A DNA stretch of 64,000 bases from assembly GCF_008831285.2 (NCBI RefSeq), contig NC_045143.1, forward strand, positions 11,419,503-11,483,502. The letters run 5' to 3'. Positions within the stretch are counted from its first letter, which is position 1. The number at the start of each line of letters is the position of its first letter. The position numbers and the translations under genes are program-made. This DNA is from Nymphaea colorata. Taxonomy: Eukaryota > Streptophyta > Magnoliopsida > Nymphaeales > Nymphaeaceae. The notes under the pieces are model-generated. The model was not told where the DNA came from, did not search any database, and worked only from the letters and a program-made list of their open reading frames with translations. Of this stretch, positions 1-12,700 are shown piece after piece.

Positions 1-567
1 TCTACACTCAGGTCGTTGAGCCTTGAAGTCGCGGGTTGCCTGTCGCCTGCTTCAGGAAGACGCCACTGATTTCCACCAGATTCCGTCTGTCGCCTCCAGA
101 AATGCCATTTGTGGTCCGATCGACGTCAAACTTGGTGGAGAGGATCACCTAGATGTTGGGAATCAAATGGCACCGGAATCATCAAAATCCAACGCTCCGA
201 TCGCCGGAAAAGTCACCGAAAACAAGGACTGGTCGGTGGTGAAGGAGCTTGCACAGCAAACCGGCAAGAGTCGACGGTGTCCACCGGGACTTCATGGCGG
301 CAGACGATCACCACTCAAACGGTGATCCAATACGAGCACAAACAAGAAACTCAGAACCAAGTGGAGGAGCAGAGGGCAGCTTTGGGCGACAGCAATCTCC
401 GACGTCGGTCTGGAAAGGGTAACTATCTCAGGCGATGCAATCGGGCGGCAGTGGCAGTGGCGGCGGTGGCAACGGCAGCGGCGGAACAAGAGCAGCGAGG
501 ATGGAAAGGTCAGGGCCGGAACTTCACGACCGCAAAAAAATTCCCAAACTCGTTGGCTCTGATACCA
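1..567 (-). mobile_element. Leader/internal region of a minus-strand copia-like LTR element (partial, runs off left edge)
   Basis: Read on the minus strand, this sequence follows directly after an LTR (568-817) and a primer binding site (555-567), so it is the start of the element's internal region. It is GC-richer than its surroundings, with runs of GCC/GCG triplets around 430-490, and has open frames on both strands. None of them resembles Gag, protease or polymerase. It is best read as untranslated leader plus a possible gag start. The rest of the element lies outside the window, so autonomy cannot be judged. Confidence 0.5.
555..567 (-). other. Primer binding site, initiator-Met tRNA type
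   Basis: On the minus strand this reads TGGTATCAGAGCC, the standard plant Ty1/copia primer binding site complementary to the 3' end of initiator methionine tRNA. It starts immediately after the CTACA end of the adjacent LTR, with no spacer, as expected for a 5' LTR. This fixes the orientation of the element as minus strand. Confidence 0.8.
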
Positions 568-817
568 TGTAGAAACACGAAAAAGAGGAAAAAGAATACG
601 ATGAACACGATGTAACGTGGAAAAACCCTCAACAAGAGAGAAAAAACCACAGATGAGGAGGAACTGGTGCCCACTAGCAACCACTCTCTCTCTCTTAAGA
701 TTTCATTCACTCCCAAAAATTAGGGTTACAAAGATATAAGTAGAGCCTCAACAGGCCTAAACAGGAGCACCATTGGACCGGGTCCAGATCCAAACCCGTA
801 ATTAAAACATGTCAACA
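568..817 (-). repeat. 5' LTR of a minus-strand copia-like retrotransposon
   Basis: About 250 bp. On the minus strand it starts TGTTGACATG and ends CTACA, giving canonical TG...CA termini, and is followed at once by the tRNA-Met primer site. A TATA-like stretch near 735-745 and a GA-rich run near 685-700 are compatible with an LTR promoter. No second copy of this LTR occurs in the window, so target-site duplication and LTR age cannot be read. It lies about 180 bp beyond the last traceable exon of the CPSF-A-like gene, in the same orientation. Confidence 0.7.
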
Positions 818-999
818 TCCCATATAATCAAGCACATGAATATCCATATATAAAAATGCATTATATTAAAACCAAACAAAACATTATCAAGCAATTCTCC
901 CTTCAACTAGACTAGCTATAGAAAAGAAAATAAAATGCCAATTGCCCAACAGGACATCCTTTTAATACTCAGTATAAAAGCTCCACACATTTTTTGTAC

Positions 1000-3721
1000 C
1001 TTTCTCACGCTCATCACCGTTTCTCCCATGAAATAAGAACAACAAAGTGTTAAATTGCGCTCTGGGCTTGCATTATCTGGAATTCCAAGAAACAAAAAAT
1101 TAATGGCTAGAGAGATGATTTCTGATCTAACAAAGACAAAGCAAAAGAAAGTCAACATATAGCTCTGGGCTTACTTTTCCCATAAATAAGAATAGGAAAT
1201 GCCTAGATAGAGGGATGCCAATGGTTTGGATAATCCAATATTTGTTTCAAACCCAAATTCAAGTTGTTGCACTCGATAAAGAAAATTCACATGTAATTAG
1301 TAATAGATGCAGATATGAAATAGGATCTTCCTTACCAAACCGATATATATCCTTTTGCTAATAATCATCCAGATCCAATTACATGTAACATTCCAGATAT
1401 TGATTGTATTTTCACATTTTGAACCCCCAAATAGTTCTGAATCAAATTAAGCATTATCAAGATCGAAGCTTATGGTATTACTTATAGTTGTATCTGCTGA
1501 CATCCCTAACTATGTACATATACACACATACATACACATATATATATGACTGTGTCCGTCTCTTGAGAAATGTATTCCAGTGTAATTTGTATCATACAAT
1601 ATGGAGTTGTATCATATGATACGTATCGCATAGATTGCCAAAACCTGTATGATACGGGCACGATACACAAAATGCATGTGTATTGTGCGTGTATTGGTCG
1701 TACCCCCGTATCACATGATACGGCCGATACATGATGCCATATCTTTGTGAAATCACCAGTTTGAAAGGATGAGGATGAAGATGAAGAAGATAACGATTAT
1801 TATATCAATTGACAATAATCATGATATTATTTAATCATAAACATTATTTCAATTCTCATTGGACAATGAATGACTACGGATTATACGTTTTAATGTGATG
1901 TAAAATATTTTAAAGTTCAGAATTTATTTTACTAATGTGTTGTTACTTATGTGTTGTTACTTACGAACGATAAATCATGAATGTTCATTATGTGTGCAAT
2001 GAGTTTTTTATGTAGAACACATTTTTCTTGATTTTTCAACATTGTTTCTGAATTTTTCTCTATGTTTCTTATTTTTACTGATTTTTTATGAATTAAAAAA
2101 TAAATTTATGATATGCTTACTATACTTTACAATACACGTAGAGGTCGGCCTGACCGATACACATTACAACACACCCTTTACAACATTGATGTATTCTCTA
2201 ACTCAAGAGCACACTCTGTTTCAACGCATTAAACTAGAATTGCTTAAAAAAGTTTAGCACACTATGAGCCATTGAACCCTTCGAAGAACATTTATTGACA
2301 TAAAAAAGACCAACATAAAGTATATTTTCTACCAAGTAACCTATGAAGTGTTGCAGATCAAGCAAAAGGAACCCATAACTACGTCCTTTGAGAGACCTAA
2401 CATCACCTATTGAAAATGGCTCCAAGAGAATCATGTGTAGTGCATGTTGGGAACACAATACATGTGAACAAACAGCAAAAGAGACGGTAAGTATTCCCTA
2501 CAAACACCAATATTAGCAGCCTCTTTAAAGCACCTCCACAGAACTGTACATACTCCACATGCTCACAAAGGTTGGTAGAGCATGCAAACTTTGTAATTTT
2601 TCCCTTTGTTTGAAAACTTTGCTGCTAATTTAATTTTACATGTGCAGAATGTGCACGTACAAGCAAACAAATAGGGCTTCAGGAAAACAAATATATAATA
2701 ATATCTGAATTTCAGGATAAAATGTTGGAGTTTACCTTCTAGATGACTAAAAGAAGACAAGACAGCAACACTTCCTCGGCGGTCTGACACAAAAGCAGTC
2801 TCCAAATTCACAAGAGCACAATCAGCAACCAGCCTCTGACAGGGATCACAATGAAGTTGCTCTAACTTATTCTGATCCTGGAAGACAAGCAAGAATTAGA
2901 ATATAACAAGATATTCTAATGTAAGCATTAAATACATGCATCACCTACTGGAAAGATAGATGTTGCTTACTTCTAGGTAGGAATAAAAGAGGATTCCATC
3001 ACGACAATCTCCAACTGCAATTCTATTATGATGAGCAGTTAGGCAAGTGATTGTAAAGCGCGTCCTGGTTGATGCCAACTTTTTCAAGCGTTGAGGGTTA
3101 TCATTCACAAACCCATATACATAGAGCTATTAAGGACAATAATGAGCAACAGAAATTTGTCAGGAATAGAACTTAAGAGCCACTAAGTTAGCAGAAATGT
3201 TACACAATTTATCAAACTGATTAATGAAAGCACAAAAGCAATATAGATAAAAAATGGATCCTTACAATGTTACTGGCAGATAACAGGAGATATCGTTCAA
3301 GGTATGGACATACAGCAAGAACAGCTCCAGACAATTTAAATGAATGGATTGGCCTCAGGTGTAGTGCTTCAATTTCTTCAACCTTCATTCCTTCTAGATT
3401 GTTATCATCAGGGCTGCTACACAAACTACTATTTGATAACTCTTCTGTGGATCCCACAATTTCCCGGAAAGGAGAACTTAATTGAGCTGATGAACCTGAC
3501 TTTGAACCCAATGCTAATGAACCACTATCTGAATTTTGTGTAGATTCTAGACAAAACACATGAACACGTCCCTTTGTGCTGCAAAGGTAAAAAGGTTCTC
3601 AAGCCAGATGGATAACTAAAGTGCCTCATGCACCGTAAAAATACATGCATGCACTAGGGAAAAGCTTATCATATCTAGTCACCGAGGACAATGAGATTAG
3701 ATTGCATGGATAAAAGGTCTA

Positions 3722-3763
<42 letters not shown>

Positions 3764-6700
3764 GGGTTAACTAAGATGAAAATCCAAAGAAGAACCACAG
3801 CTACAACTGACAAAAATAGCTACCCAGTCTACAACCAGAAGACCAAAAAAAGTGAAGTATTAGCTAATTAGGGGATACCCAATAGACTTGTATACAATAA
3901 ATTTCGCCCTTTGAAAGCATGCAGTCATATTAAGTTTCATAAACCATACAAATTACAATCAACAAAACACGCTAAATCAAATGACATCTTGAAAGAAAGC
4001 AAAGGCAAGTAAAAACGTTAGTATGCCACCCACAGCTGATGCCAACTATTAAACCAGAAAATAAACAGAAGCAGCCATCAGGTAATGGAATTGTTTTGAT
4101 CAACCATACAAAGCCATTCAAAAATCTTGCTGGGATGGCATAACTTCTTGACTCTTACTTTTTCAAGGAATTCAGGTTTGCAGGCAACCTATGTGACACG
4201 GGTACGTTGCCCAGGTACCCGTGTCGGTACATGGGTACGGCAACTCAGGTGTATGGGCATGGTTGGGTATGGTTGCATTTTAAAACATTTATTATTATAT
4301 TTTCAAACTTAATTTTTTCTCTAATTTTGATTTTTCCCTTCTTTTAGATTTCCCTTCCACTAAGATTCTATATTTTCCTCCCATTTTTTATTTTTCTTAA
4401 TTTAGACAATTTTTGTGAATTATAGCAGAAAGTGTGAACTATTAATGCGTTTTTTCTCATTTTATCATTTTTGAGAATATAAAATTTGTCTTACCTGCGT
4501 ACTCACAAATTTTCAAAATTGTCATGTCTGAACTAACCCGTACTGTACCCATACCCATGTGACATAGCCGGCAAGTTGGACATAAATATTCTAGTGTCTG
4601 GATCAGTATCCTTATCTAAGAAACCAAACCATATGTAGAACTAAAAGCATTTAGTAAACTTTTACAACAAAGAGGTACATTTATATTCTTTGAAGCCTCG
4701 ATCTAGTTATATAGGAGCACTAAGTACTCAAAACTCAAAAGCATTAGTTGGCGCATACTGCATAGATGGCCTACTTGATATACAGGCAGGGACTAGTTGG
4801 CCTAACCTATGTGATAAAGAAGCCAAAAATTTTAACTTGAAAATCATCACATTAGATTTAAAATTGAAAGAAGAAAGAAAAATCATACAAATTAAAGAAA
4901 AAAAATCAAAACAGATTACAGTTTCAAACACCACAGAAAAAAAAAACACAATCCCAGGTGGCCCCACACTAGTCTTGAAGCTCATAACCAGGGAAAGGCT
5001 TTTTTGACTAGGTACCAGGAGATTTTTGACTAGGTACCAGGAGAAGACAAACTTGATTACAGCCTATTTGAGTTTGGTCTTGCATGACAGAAAAATGTTG
5101 CAGATGCAGCTTCTGTGCCACGAAATCTTCCTGACTTCTAATATAAAGTCACCTTCTTTTCACAAGTTGTTTGCTCACTGTAGATTTATATCCATTTCTT
5201 ACATTTTGCATGTTAAAAATTTGCAATATATTAAAAGAACATTTCTGCTCGAACTGCTGATGTTGAATATCCATTCTTTTCCTTTATGATCTATCTACCA
5301 GTTAGGCCTGCAATCGATTGTCATTGTACACTATTCTAACCCAAATCCAAATGCAAAATCATCCTGATTTTATACTTCAGTATGTTCATGGCCTAAACTT
5401 CAAAGTTTAGACTTTAGACTATAGACACATATAGATACTGAGTAACTGAAAAGTGAGAACAGCCTAATGACGTGAAAACATGGTCAAAAGGCCTTCCTCA
5501 TTCAAATGGAGCACATAAGCTAGCTTTTTTATTAAGAATCACATAGGATGGATTCAGTGTTGAAAACATGGAAAGGTCTTACAAGATATGTTAATAACGT
5601 ATGACTTTTTTTAAAAAAAATCAGGACATAGGAGGGTACATGAATACTGTATTATGTAATTACTAACAATTTTAGTGTTTTTATCGAACCGCAGTACACA
5701 GTAGGAAATTAAGATATGAGAACCATCAATGTGCACCATCATTTTTTAATAAATTCAAACATCTCTGGCACCTGTTAAAGCATAATGGGACATTTTACTT
5801 AACAATGGTTGAGTTAATCCCCTAATTCTTTCAAGTGCAAACAACCTATACCAAAATAACCAACTTGGTATTTCAGAAAAAAGAAAAAGCACAAAAGGTT
5901 CAGGCATTCCTAGCAAACTTAGTCTTTGGGTCAGTTTAATCAGTAAAGGTGTGTGCCATGATAATCACACACTATAAAACTGACATCTTTCATAAAACAA
6001 TGATATTTTTTTCCACTAAAGTCCAAGAAGCCAAATCACAAAACCATGCATCATGGACCAAACCGTTTTAAAACATACGCAGAATAAAATTGCTGCTTCA
6101 GATTAGTCTACATACATCAATATAGGAAAAGCATAAGGTTGACCAGTTCATGAAGCAAATTACCTTTCCGCTTCTCCACTCGCCATAATAATTCGACCAG
6201 TGGAAAGGCTGGTTCCAACAACTAACAGCTGCTCATTTCCAACCCTAGTAAGCTGCATACATTTTGGTGTTTCACCTGGATCAAATTTAAAACACGAATT
6301 CATAAAACCACTAACAGGATCCACACGGCAAATATCTGATGACATGGATATGAAATCATTGCTAGACTCCGTCCTCATTACTAGCAATGTTCTGCTTTCA
6401 CTATGAAATAAGATTCTTCTTGGTGTGCCCCCAAGGTCAAATTTCTGCACATTCAACCTCTTCATGTGCACCAATTCAACCTGAAATATTATTTTAAATA
6501 ATTTAAGTTCATTCAATTATTAAAAGAGCAATAGATAAAATGATAAGTAGAAAGCTGTCCTGTGAATACAGCGGAGGATGCAAAAAATATAGAAGCAATA
6601 TTAGAGAAAACTGACCAGATGGAGGCAGTTCTCTGCCACAAACAAAATGCCCTTAGGACAATCAGCAGAACATATTGGCGTGACATGGCTGGCAGATTGA

Positions 6701-9700
6701 AATGATATTGAAGTATAAGCAATTCGTTGGCTCTGCCTTGCAGTTTGCAGCAACCAAGGCCTATCACATAGTGCAATTATGTCGGCATAAAGGGATTCAC
6801 TTAGAGGAGCCAAAAAAACAGGCGTCACACCAATACGACGAGCAGCAACTAATTGTAACTGAACTGGTGATGAACCTTCAGACGCCTCATTCACATTAAC
6901 TGTCACATACTGTTGCATGTTTTCAGTCACCAATGGTAACACCATGCTTGGCAGATCAGTTGCAGTCCAATTGGGACTTACATAGTCTGACGAGGAGGAT
7001 GAAGAAATTGCAGGCCACTGAAACCATAGCAGCATTCCATTTCTCAAGCCTGAGACGATGTAAAATTGGTCTAGGATTACAATCCTCACATCTTGTGGAA
7101 TGCACCAACTGATAGCTGTTCCCATAGCATTGGTTAATGAAATTTTCCCTACAGCCAGGACCTTGAAGCCCTCCCTTGGTACTAGAGAAAGAAGCTCAAC
7201 TGAAGGCTTGTGAGTGCCTATAACAAAAGTTTTACAAATCTCAATCCCATTTGGCAAAAAGGCCTGAGGACTACCTCCTGCAAATGTTATGGTACTCTGT
7301 AATGTCTCTTGTGCACTGCAATCCTCCTGTGGTATTGATATGCAGGACACTTCAGCTTGCAATTTAATTTTTTGAATTTCAAATATCTCATAATTACAAA
7401 AAGACAGCAATCTTGTACCAAGAATAAACAGAATGCATGGATTAGAAGTAGCAACAACTATCAGATTGTTTCCAACAGCTCCTAAGTTTATTGTGAGATC
7501 CTCTGGTTTCCATGATTTACAAATTGGGTAGGAAGATGGAATACCTTCTGAGTGAGCTGTAACGGTTGGCACACAAATTCTCACTTCATGCCTACAAATC
7601 TGAACCAAAACCCTATCTTCCACAAGGCCACAAGCCACAGTGCATGAATCAGGGAAAAATCCAACAGAGTCAGTCACATCACAGAAACTTACACCAACAG
7701 ATAGCACTCTTGTTTCCTCAACAAAGGAAATCACTAGGAAAGCATGAAATGCGTCACCCTTTTTCATGCGCAGTGACCATATACCAGTCACTCCTTCATA
7801 AATAGGGGCAGTCCTGAGAAGCTTTTCTATGTTGATACCACTTCGGATTATTCTCAGAGACCCCTCGGAGCCCACACCACAAGCAGCAAATATTTGATAT
7901 TGTTCTTCATTATGGTAATCCACAACTGACACATCTAGGATTGGACAGATATTCTGGATTGAGCTCTGATAAAATAATCTTCCCTCATCTAGCTTGAGAA
8001 TCAAACCATCCCCCATTTCTACAAATGATGCAATAAAACCACCCTTGACCCAGAGAAGTTTCTTGCAATGCAAGCCATCATAAAGACAAGAAGTGATGGC
8101 AACCTTGAAATAGCCCTGGACATCACAAGAAACACTCAACATATATAATTCACCAGCATCTGTACAAAAGATCATTTTTGAATTTGCTGATTTCTCGGGA
8201 TCCCAATCCCATGTGCATATGAAACTCGAATTTGAAATGAATTTACTGCTTTCACCATCAATGCTCATAGGATCGTCTTCCTTTGATATGTCCATTCCAG
8301 AGTCACTTAATTCAAGCAAAGCACATGCAGCAACACTAAAGATTCCTTCATCGTCAACTTCTAGAGTTCTACAGCATTCATTTGAAACATCCTTGGTTTC
8401 ACTTGAAATAGGTACACATAGATTTGCTCTGTAAACACAGTTTGCATGATATGGATCCCTAATATCCAGTAAAAGAACTTCACCAATCTTAAACAGCAAC
8501 AAAATTCCAGGTAAGTGAGGAACTTCATCTACAGCTAAGAAAAGAGGAGACCCATCCTTATAGTGAGACATGACATGAATGGAGCTATCTCTACTACTGA
8601 ATTCCAAAAGAAGCAGCTCATTCAAGATCTTCTTCTTTCTGCAAAAGAAAAATATATTTATTGGGATGGAATAAACTAAAGGGCCCATGACCAAATACTT
8701 GTGCGTATAGGTGCATGTACACTCACCTGTACCTGCATGTACACATACAAACATAAGGGTATCTATGCAGATATATACATACTTATGTAGCCCATGCCTA
8801 CAAATATACACCCCTCAGGCGATATTCACTTTTGCAGGAGAGCTACCAAGGACCTTTCTTTCAAACTTATGTTTATGTACATAAACAACAGTCCACTTTA
8901 ATCACCACCAATGTTATGCTAACAAGAGTGCATCAGAACACATAAGGCAGTCCTTCAATATGCATGAATCAGAAATGCAGATGAAACATTTGCTCCTCCA
9001 AAATCTTAAGAAACTTTCTAGAGAGCGAAGTATCAAACAAAGCAAGAATACTTCAAAATATCTATGTGCGTGTGTGTGTGCGCACCACTTAGGTCAGGGA
9101 CAAAAACCAAATTCTTTAAAATTGATTATTACAGAACTCTGTACAAGCTAACCATATAAATATGATTTTAAGAGTGATAGGAGAGATACGTTATGTTAAT
9201 CTTTCTTTAATGTGCTTTCTTTAATAATCAAAAACTTGATTACTCTTATAACATCAAAATTTTGGTTCTGGAAAAATCAATACTTTTCATAAAAACAACT
9301 GGAATTAAAACATGATTTATACTAAATTAGTATTTATAAATATATTTGGATGTTGCTCCGAGATCACAAAGTAGATCGTGCCCTATTCTGAGGCATGCGC
9401 CCCGGAGGTCACACTTGGAAGCTGTTCAGGGACCGAGAATCCTCCTCGCCCCTACTCTCTAAAGCTTGCCAGGTTGGTTTGGTTCGGTTTAGGGCAGCCT
9501 CAACTTGCTAGGAAGTTCGCACAATTACGGGGCGCGACTCTGTATGAGGCTAGTACTGCTACGCAAGTCTGGTCTTGTTTCCACTCATGGTTTCTTCTAT
9601 CTACAAAAGAAGGTCACCGGGGGGGGGCGGGGGGACCTACAGTAGCTATCCTACCAATCAAAAAGAGGCGGAGAGTCCGATTCTCTTCCTATTGGATTCA

Positions 9701-12700
9701 GCCCCACTATTGATTCAATTCATATGATTGACTAAAAGTATTTTTTTTAACAAAAATGTAAGGGGTTTGGTTTTTGTCCCTGACTTCGGTGGGAATGAGT
9801 TAAATCAATCTCAAAATTGGACTGGTCTCCTAACCATTTTTTCTTTCTTTTTTCATTTTCTCACCAACTTTTTCTTCTCTTGTTCTACAGTTCTACTTCA
9901 AAGCAGTGTATCTGTGTGCATGTGTTCATGCGTGTGTAGGAATAGAACAAAGATAACTATTTCTGGAAATGCAAAAGAACACACCTATGAATAATGACTG
10001 CTAGAATAGGATCACAAGCTTCATTTGCAGACCGAGTGAAATCTCTAGAAGCAAAACAAAAGCTCCATATTGTGCCTGAGATAGAATCTTGAGAATCCCT
10101 TGTTGAGCTAGGGCCACCTCCAAGTGGTGCAGGATATAGAATTTTCTGGAAATACAATCAATGGTGATTTCACGAAAACCAGAAAAGCTACTCAATGCAA
10201 CAACCAAAGTAGATTGCCCAAGACTCAAGACATCTCAAGAATATGCACCACAACAAGAACAAAAACTAACCGTATACTGATACCTTGTCAACAATATTGT
10301 TTCCAGCTGATGCTGAAACAGGAAGAACAGCAAGTTGGTTCTCATACGCAGCAACAGCTACAAAACAGCCGCTGAAATGCATGGGGAAGACAGTTAAACA
10401 CAAGAGAGGTAAAAACCTAAGAATGAGCCTAAAGAAAGAGGACCACAATAGAAGTAAAACATCATATACTGAAACCAGAAAAGATCTTATGTGTTCATAT
10501 GACTTACTTTGGGTCAACTGCCAGCATTCTTCCTAATTGATACCTTGAGTTTCCTGGTTGTGACAGATGGATGTGTGCTACCGGGAAAAATCTAAGTAAG
10601 ACAAGAAGGTTAAGTGCCAAATGTAAAAAAATATATAATCCAAAACAATATAAAAGTGATGCAAAATAAGGAAAAACAACAGACACAGCAACAAGCGCTA
10701 CAACAAGTCTCTAGGATTTAAAGAAGAAAAACCTGTGCATTTTGATGCTGAACGTCAAGAAAGTAAGCTTTCCAGAATCTGAAAGCACTACCAAGAGATC
10801 CTTTCCATGTGTCTGAGAAAGCACAATAAGAGATTAATAATATGTCCCTGAACAAGGGATCCAAAATAAGCATTCATGTTATTAAAGGAAAGATGTCATG
10901 ATGACAACAGCAAGAGACAGAAAAAGGAGTATGTATCAAGTAGCATGAAACGTACGAAACTACCTGCGATACAAACGCACGGCATTTGTCATTCCAGCGT
11001 AGAACAGAGAGATCTTTTATTATTCCAAATACTGTTTGTTCACAAACAGACTGCAAAATTCCATCTTGACCAATTTCTACCAACTCTATAGATGTTTCCT
11101 GAATGTATAAATAAGAGCAGTAAGAACCAGAATGAGATCACACACTTTTAAATGCAAAAAAACTAATGAATCAATATCACATCTCATGCTTCCTCAATTT
11201 ATAAAAAAGTGAAATTAACCATGTCACTTTAAAGATTCATAATGTTACTACTTGCTAAAGGTGGCAAACTATATGATTGCACTCAATCTGGAGGAGACAG
11301 CACGTTAATGGATGTGCAACAGATTACCAAGTGAGATCACAAAAAGTTTGAAGAAGAACATGCATATAAATGTAAAGGAATTAGATCTGGCCATCCAAAA
11401 TTGGGTCTACTGGTGACCGTCCACCATCCAGCCACTCCAGAAGGATGTTCTCAAAACCTAAAATATAGATGTGAATGGAACGTCCAAAAATGCATTTCAA
11501 AAAAAATGTAAATGAGATTTTATGACTGAAAAAACACTTTTTTAAATGTAAATGAGATTTTATGACTGAAAAAACACTAAGACCCTTGATTTTAGATTCT
11601 TATAAAATCTGATCCACATGTCAAATTGTGGTGATTTCTCTATTTTAGTGTTATAGTTTTGGAAATTCCAATCATACGTATACAGCTGGACTTGTGAGAA
11701 AAAAACCTCCTTTTTGCTGAAATGGCCAGGCAGCAACCAGACAGCTAGATTGTTGGACAGTGAAATATTAAGCTCATATATACATATATGCCTACAGACA
11801 CACACATGTGATCTATAAGGTTAGTTTAATGGAGACTTCTCAATAGGAGGAACCCACCGTGTATCAAGGTCTTCCTTCAAGGGCAAAAATCATGCTGGAA
11901 AGTTCATAATCATCTGCAAGCTAAAAAGAATATTTTTGAAACACAAATAAATTAGAGGGTGGTGGGTATTCAGGATTGAACCTCACAAGCCACCACATTT
12001 TTTTGTCATAAAACACAAATAAATTAGTGTTCAGGGTCAAGCACACCCCTCATGTGTTCGACCCTTCACAAGAAACCACACGACAGTGTGAGGACCATTT
12101 TTGTCTTTCTAAAAGGTTGTTTCACCTTTCTATTCTTGTTCTTTTGGAGGTTTCTTATTTTCCTTGTCAAGGGCATTTCGGTCATTTGGGCACTCAAATA
12201 CCTACTTTGTTCAGGGCCCGAACATGTAACCTGCTTTACAAATAAATAGTCAACTTGTAGGACTTCGGACATGCTGAATACAGCTATCCCATCCGACTGG
12301 GTCAAGACAACTCGGGTTGCAAGGTCCATAGATACTACGTACAAAGTATTGTTGGGAATAGATAAGCACACACGATTCAATTATAGCATCTAAATAGATT
12401 TTTTTCAAGCCTACAGAACAGGAGTGATTGGAGGATCTATAATCCTGAAATTTGAGTGTTTGCCCACAAATAGGAGCATTTGAATTGCAGCAGCTCGCCT
12501 TTTGACCAAATGGCAACAACAGAAGTTCATAACCAATAGATCAACTGTAGAATCAAAAGAAATGACTCTCTCCAATGCCTCCTCTACACAAACACCTTTT
12601 GCTGTGCTGCCACTGTATTCATCACGAGCAGCCAGTTCCAGCTTACCAAGTCTAAAGACTGGCTTTCATTTATCCATAGAAAGTAGCTTGGGATACCACA

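Noticed and set aside
3221-3559. Start of a separate gene at the Met in the minus-strand 112-codon frame
   Set aside because: It is an internal Met of exon 9 of the CPSF-A-like gene, which begins upstream at 3578 in phase with exon 8.
10266-10536. Overlapping 83-codon frames on both strands
   Set aside because: Shadows of exons 4 and 5 of the CPSF-A-like gene and their intron.
11965-12000. tRNA-like T-loop (GGTTCAATCC on the minus strand)
   Set aside because: The arms do not pair and there is no matching anticodon or acceptor stem.
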